47,877 nucleotides of DNA, taken from the NCBI GenBank assembly GCA_007695055.1, contig REEM01000135.1, positions 1 to 47,877 of the forward strand, written 5' to 3'. The notes under the pieces were generated by a model. The model was given only the letters and a program-made list of their open reading frames with translations. It did not search any database and was not told the origin of the DNA. Position numbers and translations under genes: made by a program. Source of the stretch: Spirochaetaceae bacterium (GTDB lineage: Bacteria > Spirochaetota > Spirochaetia > DSM-27196 > SLAA01). Below are positions 40,008-47,877 of this stretch, piece by piece; the stretch's first letter is position 1; every line of letters starts with the position of its first letter.

Positions 40008-42953
40008 TTAGCCGTCCTTTGTTTGGAGCTTATTAATTTCTATACGTCCGGATTTCTGTTGAAACTCTACCCGCACCGCCTTGTGAGCCGAGGTGATCTC
40101 TTGACGGCGCCCATGGCTCTCAAAAACTACACCCGGGTAGAGGGTGCCTCTGACTTCAATCCGTGACTCATGATGCTCCTCAAAGCGCTCACGTAGGTCA
40201 AAAAGCCGTAGACTGCGCTTCTCCATGATCTTCATGAGGCGCAGTTTTTCGCGCCGGGCCTTGAGAAGCCCCTCATTATCCAGGTCATGTTCGTACTGAC
40301 GCATCTGAAAGTCAAGATCAGCGGTCTGTTTCTTTAACTTCGCAATTTCGCGTTCTTCTTTCTCAATCTGGTCACCAATGAGATAGTCCTGGCCAAAGGA
40401 CAGCTCCGTTCGTATACCACGGTCATTACCAATGTTGGTGGCCAGCAAGCCTCGTCTTGCCCGAATAGTGCCGCCTACAACCGAGCCTTTCTCACCGGAT
40501 AGCTGTACCACACTGTTACATTTCACATCACAGCGCATGCAGTGATTCTTAACCGTGACGTCGCCAATGGCAAGAATGGTTGCCTGCTCCATAAATGCCG
40601 CAGAAATTCGCTTCTTGCTTCGGAGCACCGCTTTACCTTGGCCCCGGACTCCCTGCTGAATGAGAATATCGTCATCCGCCGAAAGCAAGGCACCGTCCAC
40701 TGACTCGGAAACATGTATAGCACCTGAAGCCATAACCGCGTATCCGTTGGTCACCGAACCAGCAATCTGTACCGTACCCGCAAACTTAATATTCCCGGTC
40801 TGAACTCCGACATCGCCCTGTACGGTATGCGTCTTTCTAACTTCAAGCCGGTTACCCTGTCGAACGAATTCGCCGGCGCAGTCGGCAAGAATAGTAACTT
40901 TGCCGTCTGCCTCCTCACGTCGGGTGAGATTTGACACGAGCTCCACCGGGGCGCCTTCACCGCGCTCCGCTGTGACGGTGTTGCCCAGAACATCTCGTCC
41001 GTCCTCCGGGGTCTTCTCGGCCGGAACTATTTTGGCGACTTCTTGACCGCTCTTGACGGTAATAATACGATTCAGGTTCTTGTAGTCGGCTGCTCCGTCG
41101 CTACCTATAACCACACGGTTGTGCCCGGTCTCGCCGACCAACAGCTCCAGTCTGTCGCTTCCACCATTGCGTGCGGGTAGACCTTCAGCAACCGTAAGCT
41201 CCTTGATCTGTTCACCCTTTGCAAGAGCGCGCAAGGCACCTGCGACGCGGCCCTCAATTATACCTTCGCACACTCCCGCCGCTTTCAGCGCTGCCATGAC
41301 GGCCTCTTCGCCTACCGGTTTGCCAAGGCCAACAGCGGGCGTCAAACTCAAGGCGGCCGACATCTTGTCATCGGCTATAGTGACCTTGATCGCTGCGTCT
41401 TTGTGTGGTCGCACGCGTAAGAGATAACCGTTCTCGGTATCTGCTCGGTCGAGTATTCCTTCAGTCAAGGAAATAATGACGTTTCCTTTCTGCTCTAGGT
41501 TTTCGAATAACCTGAACGTGGGTGCAGGTCCGGGAAGTCCAGGAATGGTAGCCCCGTAGACATTTGTGCCGGGCTGCCCATTCTCGGCTGGTGTAATGGT
41601 GACTATACGCTGATCCTCAATGACCGGGGCCATGTGCGTAACCGCCGTGATTGGCAGCTCCGTAAGCGAGCGCATTCCCGATATGGCATCCGGAAATAGA
41701 CGAGCACGCTCTTTCAGTTGAGCAAGTTTTTCGTCCGGAACTGGATGAGCTTCGAACTCATACTCTTGAGCTTGCCCTACGGTTGGTGCGGTTCCTTCCG
41801 CAAGGATGTATCCGGTGAGTTGCGTCTCAGGGCTCTCGTAGAACTCCATAATATCTTGCTTGATTTGGGCAAGGTTGAGTCCCTTGAGCTTGCTGTCCTT
41901 AATGGCTGCACCCAACTCTTTAAGCGATAGGGGCTTACCTCGGCCGGTGCCTTTGGTAATGTTCAGTACCGCCTTGAGTTTGTCCTCTGACACAAAGATG
42001 TCAAAAGATGCGTCACTGCTCCTGCTGAGCGGGCCGTTCTCAATTGGCTTCATTGTGGCAATAGCGTTGTCGATCATGTCCGCGATTTCGGCAGCGGACA
42101 GGAGCCGGTCTTCGTCATAGCCAAGTTCAACGGCTTTTGCACGAATTGCAGCGGGTTCGGGACGTTCCACCTGCGTGCTGCCGGGTTTAAACTGGAGCAG
42201 TGCGGTTGCTTGATCTTTGCTTAGGATTACTTCCCAGTCATGGGGCGCAAAAGGTACAATATCGACCCAGTTCTTGCCAATTCTCACGAGACCGGTCAGG
42301 GTTGTAAGAAGCTCGTCCCTTTGTTTGTTTACACCACTCCCGGTATAGAACTCCGGGTCTGCTGCCTTCTTAGCGGGAACCATTTGACCGTGGACATCGA
42401 CGCCTGAGACTCCTGCAACTCGAGGTTTCAAGGTGCCAATTTTTGTACCTTCGTACGCGAATCCGCTCTGAATTAAGGTTGGGTCGATGTAGATACGGTC
42501 AAAATACTTCTCAGTTTCAGTGACCTTTTCTTGTTTCGTGCCGAGCAAGGTCTTTTTTTTCACAATTTTGTCGACCTTGCGGGATCGTTCCACACGGATA
42601 TGTGCGGCGCGGGCTTCTGACAAGGTGCTTTCTGCTACCTCGCTCAGATGCGGAGGAATGGAAATGTCCTCCCAGGTCACTGTTTCCGGCTTCTCATCCT
42701 GGGGCGGGATACCTTCCGAGATCGTGATTTTCTCTTTGCTTAGGCTTTTGCGGTTAATCCGGTCCAGATGGTCCACGAGTTCCCGGCGGCTTATGCTTTC
42801 GGAAATGTTTTCCTGAGCCGCTAACTTGAGAATTGTATCTGGTGTATGTTCTGCTCCGTTCGGGTCTCCGGAATACTCCGCAACGACCTTCATTTTGTCT
42901 GGGGCTACCTCAATGGTAATGGTTCCCCGGATGCTTGGCTCTTTGGCGCCCAT
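40008..42953 (-). CDS. fapA: FapA (DUF342) family polymer-like protein with three N-terminal modules
   Basis: 981 residues, longer than the ~550-650 common for FapA/DUF342. Three similar modules sit at about 10-100, 315-420 and 515-620 (each with an xxDKMKA/KLKAVL-type strand, then a helix ending in EG). Then comes a repetitive right-handed beta-helix (about 690-870; GDVGVQTGNIKFAGTV, then SVTNG, DDILIQQGVRG) and a charged coiled coil (about 875-930). FapA links flagellar placement to metabolic signals in Vibrio. Here it follows flhG by 28 bases. No clear Shine-Dalgarno; it may be reinitiated from flhG. Confidence 0.85.
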   Translation of the reverse strand: MGAKEPSIRGTITIEVAPDKMKVVAEYSGDPNGAEHTPDTILKLAAQENISESISRRELVDHLDRINRKSLSKEKITISEGIPPQDEKPETVTWEDISIPPHLSEVAESTLSEARAAHIRVERSRKVDKIVKKKTLLGTKQEKVTETEKYFDRIYIDPTLIQSGFAYEGTKIGTLKPRVAGVSGVDVHGQMVPAKKAADPEFYTGSGVNKQRDELLTTLTGLVRIGKNWVDIVPFAPHDWEVILSKDQATALLQFKPGSTQVERPEPAAIRAKAVELGYDEDRLLSAAEIADMIDNAIATMKPIENGPLSRSSDASFDIFVSEDKLKAVLNITKGTGRGKPLSLKELGAAIKDSKLKGLNLAQIKQDIMEFYESPETQLTGYILAEGTAPTVGQAQEYEFEAHPVPDEKLAQLKERARLFPDAISGMRSLTELPITAVTHMAPVIEDQRIVTITPAENGQPGTNVYGATIPGLPGPAPTFRLFENLEQKGNVIISLTEGILDRADTENGYLLRVRPHKDAAIKVTIADDKMSAALSLTPAVGLGKPVGEEAVMAALKAAGVCEGIIEGRVAGALRALAKGEQIKELTVAEGLPARNGGSDRLELLVGETGHNRVVIGSDGAADYKNLNRIITVKSGQEVAKIVPAEKTPEDGRDVLGNTVTAERGEGAPVELVSNLTRREEADGKVTILADCAGEFVRQGNRLEVRKTHTVQGDVGVQTGNIKFAGTVQIAGSVTNGYAVMASGAIHVSESVDGALLSADDDILIQQGVRGQGKAVLRSKKRISAAFMEQATILAIGDVTVKNHCMRCDVKCNSVVQLSGEKGSVVGGTIRARRGLLATNIGNDRGIRTELSFGQDYLIGDQIEKEEREIAKLKKQTADLDFQMRQYEHDLDNEGLLKARREKLRLMKIMEKRSLRLFDLRERFEEHHESRIEVRGTLYPGVVFESHGRRQEITSAHKAVRVEFQQKSGRIEINKLQTKDG

Positions 42954-42981
42954 AGTTTAGGTTTTCTCACACATAAAGTTG

Positions 42982-44124
42982 TTATGGCCTATAGCCTTGA
43001 TGCATGGCCTTAACCAGTTTTGACTTGTAGAGCGTGTTCTCCTTTTTTAGATGGGAGATCTCAAGGTGCTGATTCTTGATTGTCTCAATAAGATCTCCAG
43101 TAGTCAGCGCCCCTGAATGCAGCAAGTCTTCAATATAATCCATCTTGGACTCAAAATCTGCGGCCGCTTCCAGCTCAGCCTCATTGTAGCCAGACTCAAC
43201 CTCTGACTTTGACAGCGGGCCGCTTGGGTCATCTTCTATTTGGGTGATTTTGTCCGCAATTCGATACAAGGCCTGCGAGAGAACTGAGTTAGGTTTGTAT
43301 ACCAGTATAGGGAGGCGCGAGCCCAAGGCGACGTCCTGGAGGTCGTCCCGGTACGCAATTCCTAGGTGTTCCATATTGAGCCCCAGGTATTGCTGACAAG
43401 ATATACGCAGGCGGTTGATCTTGTCCGAGTCCTTTGGATCCTGAAGCATGTTGAGGATAATCCGTGGATGAAAATGAGACATTGCCTCTTGGTAGGCGTC
43501 GTAACTTTTTGGGTCAAAGGAGCGTATCTTCTCTATGAGGGCCGGGACGTAGAGTTTCTGCAGCGAGGGCGTATCTTTTCGTAGCGTCTCAAGATACTCG
43601 GCAGCCTTACTCTTTTTGCCGAACGAACTCTGAATAATGCGAAAGACCGCGTTTTTGAGAAACAGATACGCATTCACAATTGCGATAGGTGTAGGAGTGG
43701 TTACCACAATACCGTTACCGGACATGAGGAAGAAGTCTATAACGTTGTAGCTCGTTCCCGCTCCAAGATCAAGGATGAGAATATCGCTATCAATAGACCC
43801 AAGCCTGCGGATGAGTTTTCTCTTTTGCCCTGATCCCAAATTGGCAATGCCCGGTATTTCGGCGTCTCCGGGGATGAAACGTAGGTTCTTGTACTCGGTG
43901 TGGATAATAACATCTTCAAACTTTGCCTTGGGATCGGTGAGGAAGGTGCCTATGCCTTTCTGTCCCGCAGGAATCCCTAGCATGAGGTGTTGGTTTGACG
44001 CTCCAAGATCCAGGTCTGCAAGTACAACGCGGCGACCGCTTTGCCCAATGGCTACGGCCAAGTTCGCGGCTACGAGGGACTTGCCTACGCCGCCTTTGCC
44101 ACCGGCAATCGGAAGTATCAACAT
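42982..44124 (-). CDS. flhG: FlhG/YlxH-type MinD-like ATPase
   Basis: 380 residues with a deviant Walker A (GGKGGVGKS, residues 8-16) and the MinD/ParA signature DLDLGASN; LDLGAGTSYNVIDFFL is typical of FlhG. FlhG controls flagellar number and placement, probably by binding FliM/FliN-type switch proteins and FlhF; no FlhF is in the window. The last ~70 residues form an acidic, coiled-coil-like tail not part of the core and could contact FapA (inference). The start ATG follows the upstream stop directly (TAGATG) with GGAGG before it, so translation is coupled. Confidence 0.9.
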   Translation of the reverse strand: MLILPIAGGKGGVGKSLVAANLAVAIGQSGRRVVLADLDLGASNQHLMLGIPAGQKGIGTFLTDPKAKFEDVIIHTEYKNLRFIPGDAEIPGIANLGSGQKRKLIRRLGSIDSDILILDLGAGTSYNVIDFFLMSGNGIVVTTPTPIAIVNAYLFLKNAVFRIIQSSFGKKSKAAEYLETLRKDTPSLQKLYVPALIEKIRSFDPKSYDAYQEAMSHFHPRIILNMLQDPKDSDKINRLRISCQQYLGLNMEHLGIAYRDDLQDVALGSRLPILVYKPNSVLSQALYRIADKITQIEDDPSGPLSKSEVESGYNEAELEAAADFESKMDYIEDLLHSGALTTGDLIETIKNQHLEISHLKKENTLYKSKLVKAMHQGYRP

Positions 44125-44535
44125 CTATTCCTCCGGTTCATGTCGCAATGATACCAGGAACACCGTGAAAAGAAAATCGATACCTAGTACAAGAATTCCA
44201 AATGATACCTGAGGGTTAAGCATGGGCTGCAGCAGTAGCGCCGGAATTGATGAACCTCCAGCAATTGCGGGCACCGCAAGCACACCAACGAACAGAGAAA
44301 GCACCTTGGCAACAATGATCAATTGCAAGAAAGGCCGATACTTGAGCGGGCGCCAAGCGGCGAAAAAGAAGCCAGCCGACAGGCTTAGTTGGGGGGCTCC
44401 AAACCATAATAGACCCAGATATCCGGCCGCCAACGTTGTGAGCGAAGGCGAGGCCGCGTAGAGCGTGTACAACGCAGCGAACCGAAATACCTCCCAGAAG
44501 GCTCCGATGTAAAGAATGAGCTTTGTAGGACGCAT
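44125..44535 (-). CDS. Small membrane protein upstream of flhG, unknown function
   Basis: 136 residues with four hydrophobic segments (LILYIGAFWEVFRFAALYTLY; LTTLAAGYLGLLWFGA; LQLIIVAKVLSLFVGVLAVPA; VSFGILVLGIDFLFTVFLV). No family is recognised. It is the first gene of the flhG-fapA-lgt operon, which suggests a membrane partner in flagellar placement or lipoprotein export, but the sequence gives no direct support. ATG 44535 is chosen because TTGACC-17-TAAACT ends 7 bases before it; a TTG start at 44571 would overlap this promoter. Confidence 0.7.
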   Translation of the reverse strand: MRPTKLILYIGAFWEVFRFAALYTLYAASPSLTTLAAGYLGLLWFGAPQLSLSAGFFFAAWRPLKYRPFLQLIIVAKVLSLFVGVLAVPAIAGGSSIPALLLQPMLNPQVSFGILVLGIDFLFTVFLVSLRHEPEE

Positions 44536-44571
44536 TGGGGCGAGTTTACGGACGAATCTAGGCCCGGTCAA
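44536..44571 (-). promoter_or_regulatory. Promoter of the small membrane protein-flhG-fapA-lgt operon, leaderless type
   Basis: TTGACC (44571-44566), 17 bases, TAAACT (44548-44543), 7 bases to ATG 44535. Later genes of the operon use Shine-Dalgarno or stop-start coupling. Confidence 0.7.
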
Positions 44572-44676
44572 TAGAAAGTTCCGCTCAAGGACTGTATATT
44601 CAGAAAGAGATATTGAGTAGTGTCGCGGCTGACAGCCGCTTTAGTCGAGTGTACCGGACATGAGGAGTACAATGGT

Positions 44677-46140
44677 ATGGCAATTGATGGCGAAAAAAAA
44701 GTAGCACGGAGTGAACGAGCGGTATGGGTGGGGATTACCACTATGCTGTGCGTTGGACTTTTGATTGTGTTGGTTTCCCCTGCAGTCTTTGCGCAGGGTT
44801 TACAGTCGAGTAACGACCGACATATTGAGGTCTTTCGGCAGATCTTTGAGTTTATTGAAAACAACTATGTCGACGAGGTCGATGCAGAAGAACTGTTGGA
44901 AGGCGCGCTTAAGGGGATGTTTGATAGCCTAGATGACCCGCACTCGGCCTACCTGACCGCGCGTGATATGCGTGGGCTGACGGACACCACTGCCGGTGAG
45001 TTTGGCGGAGTTGGACTCAACATTGTCAAACAACCCAGTAGCAATGACAGCGGTGGATTTGTTGAGGTTGTGTCTCCTATAGAGGGTACACCGGCATTTG
45101 AGGCTGGTATTATTGCTGGCGATCTCATTGTAGAAATTGAAGATGACTCGACGCGACCTCTGAGCATGGATGAGGTACTCAATCGGCTGCGTGGCACCCC
45201 TGGTAGTGACGTCACAGTCACCATACAGCGTGGTTCTCAGCATCGCTTTCCGGTAACCATTACGCGAGCTATCATTGAGGTTCCCACGGTCCGAAGAGAC
45301 ATGATCGGTGACGATATTGGATTTCTCCGCATTATTCAGTTTACCCCCCACACCGACGATCGGGTGAAGGAAGCAATTGAGTACTTCAAGGGGAACGGCT
45401 ATAGCTCCATGGTTATAGACCTACGCAGTAACCCGGGCGGCATGCTCACCGGGGTGGTTGATACCGCCAACCTCTTTTTTTCCGGAGGCACAATTGTCGG
45501 AACTCGTGGGCGGGTTCCAAGTGAAAATAAGGTCTTTTCCGCCCGCCGTGGACAGGAGGTGCCGGACGAGCTGCCAATTATTGTACTCATAGACGGGGGC
45601 TCAGCCTCTGCTGCGGAGATCCTTGCGGGCGCCCTCAAAGATCGTGAACGCGCACTGGTACTTGGCGAGACAACCTTTGGCAAGGGCTCGGTCCAGCAGG
45701 TACGGCGTATTGGAGCAGGCGGGTTCCGGCTTACAATGTCCCGCTACTACACTCCCAGCGGAGTCTATATAGACAAAGAAGGTATAGTTCCAGATATTGA
45801 GCTGTCACTGCCGAGTCTTGAAGATGATGAGATTGAGGCCTTTGCCAGGCTTCGCACCGATGGCCTGGTGCGCGAGTTTGTTGCCGAGGAAGCCGATCGC
45901 TCACCTGCCGAAATAGACGCCTTCATCCAAAAACTTCAAGATGACGGTTACGCTATTCCGGACTTCTACCTGCGGCGAATGATTCGTGATGCGGCTAATC
46001 GGGCAGCCGGGGTTACCTTGGTGTACGACCTGGAATTTGACCCTGTGTTGCAAGAAGCGGTTCGCATTCTGCGTGAAGGTGAGTACCGCAATGAACTCCG
46101 CGCCGCTGCGGCCGCAGCAGCTGGTGGATCCAACAATTAG
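44677..46140 (+). CDS. ctpA: C-terminal processing peptidase (S41)
   Basis: Periplasmic serine protease that trims the C-termini of exported proteins. 487 residues: an N-terminal signal/anchor (AVWVGITTMLCVGLLIVLVSPAVFA), a helical region, a PDZ domain at about 90-175 (GGVGLNIV, GTPAFEAGIIAGDLIVEI) and the S41 catalytic domain with Ser311 (GGSASAAE) and Lys336 (FGKGSVQQ). An Ala-rich C-terminus follows. The frame opens at GTG 44620, but ATG 44677 has GAGGAG 9 bases upstream and starts just before the signal region, so it is preferred. rsmE follows by 15 bases. Confidence 0.94.
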   Translation: MAIDGEKKVARSERAVWVGITTMLCVGLLIVLVSPAVFAQGLQSSNDRHIEVFRQIFEFIENNYVDEVDAEELLEGALKGMFDSLDDPHSAYLTARDMRGLTDTTAGEFGGVGLNIVKQPSSNDSGGFVEVVSPIEGTPAFEAGIIAGDLIVEIEDDSTRPLSMDEVLNRLRGTPGSDVTVTIQRGSQHRFPVTITRAIIEVPTVRRDMIGDDIGFLRIIQFTPHTDDRVKEAIEYFKGNGYSSMVIDLRSNPGGMLTGVVDTANLFFSGGTIVGTRGRVPSENKVFSARRGQEVPDELPIIVLIDGGSASAAEILAGALKDRERALVLGETTFGKGSVQQVRRIGAGGFRLTMSRYYTPSGVYIDKEGIVPDIELSLPSLEDDEIEAFARLRTDGLVREFVAEEADRSPAEIDAFIQKLQDDGYAIPDFYLRRMIRDAANRAAGVTLVYDLEFDPVLQEAVRILREGEYRNELRAAAAAAAGGSNN

Positions 46141-46155
46141 CCTTGGGCGCTGGCG

Positions 46156-46944
46156 GTGAAAAGATTTGTACTTCCTCCCGACTGTCACGGCGAGGGGGAA
46201 ATAACCCTTTCCGGAAACGACTTCCACTATTTGTGCCGGGTTCGTCGCCTCAAGGGCGGCGACTCGGTGCCAGCAATGTTAGCCGACGGAAGTCGGTATT
46301 TCTTGTCCCTAACCGAGCGTGGGACAAACACCTGTCGTGCTCGTGTGCTCCCTGACCCGGATACAGATCGCCAAGGCGAGTCAGGTTTGGAGGAGATCCC
46401 GCCCATTGAGGTGTATCAAGCGGTTCCCAAGGGACGTGCGCTTGATGATGTGGTGCGGCGTTGTGTCGAGGCGGGCGTAACCCGGGTCGTGCCAGTGTAT
46501 ACCGATTTTTCGGTTGCCACAGCCCAGCCGGAGTCCTCTGAACGCAATCGTCGCGAGGAACGGCTCCAGCGTATAGCTCGTAGTGCAGCTGAGCAGTGCG
46601 GTGCGGTGCGGCTACCCGAGATCGCTCCAGCTGTGGAACTGAGCCAAATACCTAGTTTCGCGGCCAAGGAAGACGCTGCTTTTTTTCTTCATCAAGAACC
46701 GCTTGCAGAGCAGAGCCTACACGGGTATCTTGAAGCGGCCATTCGGAAAGTCGTATTGGCAGTTGGCCCCGAAGGTGGGTTCTCTCCCCCGGAGCTCCGG
46801 CTCTTGGAACACAAAGGTTTCTGCCCGGTGTATCTTGGCCCGCAGGTTTTGCGAGCCGAGAACGCGGCGTTTTTTGCTGTTGCAGCAATTCGAGTACTGC
46901 TTCTGGAGCGTGAGTCGTGGACAACGAGGAACAGACAAACCTAA
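46156..46944 (+). CDS. rsmE: 16S rRNA (uracil1498-N3)-methyltransferase
   Basis: SPOUT-class methyltransferase for 16S rRNA U1498. 262 residues; the N-terminal PUA-like domain (KRFVLPPDCHGEGEI) is followed by the trefoil-knot SAM site with VGPEGGFSPPELRLLEHKGF and LGPQVLRAENAAFF, which match the family. Starts with GTG. Its 3' end overlaps the next gene by 28 bases, indicating coupling in the ctpA operon. Confidence 0.93.
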   Translation: MKRFVLPPDCHGEGEITLSGNDFHYLCRVRRLKGGDSVPAMLADGSRYFLSLTERGTNTCRARVLPDPDTDRQGESGLEEIPPIEVYQAVPKGRALDDVVRRCVEAGVTRVVPVYTDFSVATAQPESSERNRREERLQRIARSAAEQCGAVRLPEIAPAVELSQIPSFAAKEDAAFFLHQEPLAEQSLHGYLEAAIRKVVLAVGPEGGFSPPELRLLEHKGFCPVYLGPQVLRAENAAFFAVAAIRVLLLERESWTTRNRQT

Positions 46945-47675
46945 TCACACGTATTAAGGTAGTGGGTGTGCCACTGCACATTGTGCGTGAAGAGAACTTT
47001 GAGCGAGTAGTCGAGGAGCTCGTGGCCCGCGACGCGCTCAAGCAGGTCATGCTAGTGGGACTATGGGATGTCTTACGAACTATCTGGAATAGAAGGCTTC
47101 GCGAAGCCATGGAGAGGTCGGCACTGGTTATTCCATTAAGCCGGGCCTTGGTGTACGGGGCACAATTTCAGCAGAAGCGTTTACCAAGTCGTTATCACGC
47201 CTTTCCCTTTGTCATTCGCTTTCTCTCAGCCCTTGAGTCGCATGGACGTTCGATATACCTCTTGGGTGCACCCGCATCTGGCACTGCCGTTGCCGAACGC
47301 AATATCCGCAGCACCTTTCCGGGACTGCGAATTGTTGGGCGCTACAGCGGTTTTTACCCGGCTGCGCGGGAATTGGACATTGTGACGGCCATTAACAAGG
47401 CGGCGCCAGACTTCGTACTCTTGGGATCTGGCCTACCGGGAAAGGAAGGATGGGTGCGTGCTCATGCTTCGGAACTGCGTGGTGCCTTGTACCTCTGGCA
47501 TGCACAGGTTTTTGACGTGCTGGCCGAACGCGCGAGCCGAAGGCCGGAGAAAGTGTTAGAAAGGGTTCCTGGTATAGTAACCGGTCTCATAACACACCCG
47601 TGGCGCATCCTTCGAGGGCCGGTTTATGCATTGTATCCGCTCCTCCTTCTCTACCACCGTCTGAGAAAGCTTTAA
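46917..47675 (+). CDS. WecG/TagA-family glycosyltransferase-like protein lacking the usual catalytic motif
   Basis: 252 residues matching the WecB/TagA/CpsF fold: VVGVPLHIV start, GRSIYLLGAPASGTAVAERNIRSTFPGLRIVG and a PDFVLLGSGLPGKEGWV block are family features. Such enzymes add N-acetylmannosamine (or related) to polyprenol-linked GlcNAc. At the catalytic aspartate (normally PDG) this protein has VIPLSR (71-76), and the upstream Thr-x-Asn pocket is also missing. It may use another substrate or be non-enzymatic. The C-terminus is hydrophobic and basic (LLLLYHRLRKL), suggesting membrane association. GTG start overlaps rsmE; last gene of the ctpA operon. Confidence 0.8.
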   Translation: MDNEEQTNLITRIKVVGVPLHIVREENFERVVEELVARDALKQVMLVGLWDVLRTIWNRRLREAMERSALVIPLSRALVYGAQFQQKRLPSRYHAFPFVIRFLSALESHGRSIYLLGAPASGTAVAERNIRSTFPGLRIVGRYSGFYPAARELDIVTAINKAAPDFVLLGSGLPGKEGWVRAHASELRGALYLWHAQVFDVLAERASRRPEKVLERVPGIVTGLITHPWRILRGPVYALYPLLLLYHRLRKL

Positions 47676-47690
47676 ACCTGAGCTCCATGC

Positions 47691-47836
47691 TTGCCTTCGT
47701 TCCAAAGCGGCAATATAATTCAACAGGTGTCAGGTATGAAGCCGTGACGTTTGCCTGTTGTTACAGCCCCAAAATGGCGAGCCTAAAGCTCTTGGGCCCG
47801 CCTCTATCTCGTTTTTCCAATCACAAGGAGTAGGTC
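47691..47836 (+). promoter_or_regulatory. Promoter and long leader of the terminal flavoprotein gene
   Basis: TTGCCT (47691-47696), 17 bases, TATAAT (47714-47719), predicted start near 47726 and a leader of about 110 bases. The 7-base inverted repeat CAACAGG/CCTGTTG (47721-47727, 47754-47760) encloses a second pairing (TGTCA GGT / GCC g TGACG). A further GAGC/GCTC hairpin and AAGGAG follow. Confidence 0.55.
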
Positions 47837-47877
47837 GTGGTATATGAGTTTGACGCGGTGATTGTCGGCGCTGGTGG
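47837..47877 (+). CDS. FAD-dependent oxidoreductase, first 13 codons only
   Basis: The window ends inside the gene. GTG 47837 is preceded by AAGGAG six bases away; the translated start is MVYEFDAVIVGAGG, a beta strand plus dinucleotide-binding loop. The double Gly favours a succinate dehydrogenase/fumarate reductase flavoprotein (SdhA/FrdA) or L-aspartate oxidase over thioredoxin-reductase-like enzymes, but too little is present to decide. Confidence 0.6.
   Translation, partial: MVYEFDAVIVGAG

Noticed and set aside
1-47877. Phage, plasmid, toxin-antitoxin or defence genes
   Set aside because: No integrase, transposase, restriction, Cas or toxin-antitoxin family recognised; the RHH protein has no toxin partner beside it.

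Overview
The window looks like chromosomal DNA of a free-living spirochaete (Spirochaetaceae-like). The main reasons are a DUF2259-type secreted protein, a FlhG/FapA flagellar-placement operon, an archaeal-type short prolyl-tRNA synthetase, a large clostridial/spirochaete-style PurL with a fused glutaminase domain, and a carotenoid-type desaturase that fits pigmented free-living relatives. The genus is inference. No rRNA, tRNA, CRISPR array, insertion sequence or prophage gene was seen; this is dense housekeeping DNA with spacers mostly below 200 bases.

Layout. 1-3.5 kb: 3' part of a SulP transporter, lysA, and a PtsN-like EIIA protein on the minus strand. 3.6-8.5 kb: purL and a bifunctional-nuclease/UVR protein. 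8.5-15 kb: an alpha-glucan operon (malQ, a giant GH13 enzyme) ending in an acyl-ACP thioesterase. 15-21 kb: nadE, a degenerate SDR-like protein, a divergent DAACS carrier, an outer-membrane-like protein and proS. 21-26.8 kb: DUF2259 protein, unknown membrane protein, polyprenol-kinase-like protein, NagZ-like lipoprotein and a CrtI-type desaturase. 26.8-31.8 kb: DJ-1/PfpI protein, MATE pump, and the three-gene proton-translocating transhydrogenase. 31.8-35.6 kb: GAF/HD-GYP phosphodiesterase, ribbon-helix-helix protein with a Cys/His cluster, YidD, a COG0523 GTPase and a MOSC protein. 35.7-40 kb: lipoprotein maturation (lnt, lgt) around an unusual OmpA-like protein. 40-44.5 kb: FapA, FlhG and a small membrane protein, in one operon with lgt. 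44.6-47.9 kb: ctpA, rsmE, a divergent WecG/TagA-like gene and the first codons of a flavoprotein.

Cross-cutting signal. About a dozen genes have a sigma70-type -10 element only 6-10 bases before an ATG, several with a good -35 at 17-18 base spacing. Transcription would begin at or within about 3 bases of the start codon, so these mRNAs are predicted to be leaderless. Genes with a proper leader (proS, malQ, MATE, the last flavoprotein) have the promoter further upstream and a Shine-Dalgarno. A second theme is short degenerate tandem repeats, found both in spacers and as low-complexity linkers or tails (PurL, GH13, OmpA-like, YidD/COG0523).

Start sites were chosen from ribosome-binding sites or promoters and differ from the longest open frame for purL, the BFN/UVR protein, malQ, nadE, the outer-membrane protein, MATE, yidD, the COG0523 GTPase, the small membrane protein and ctpA.
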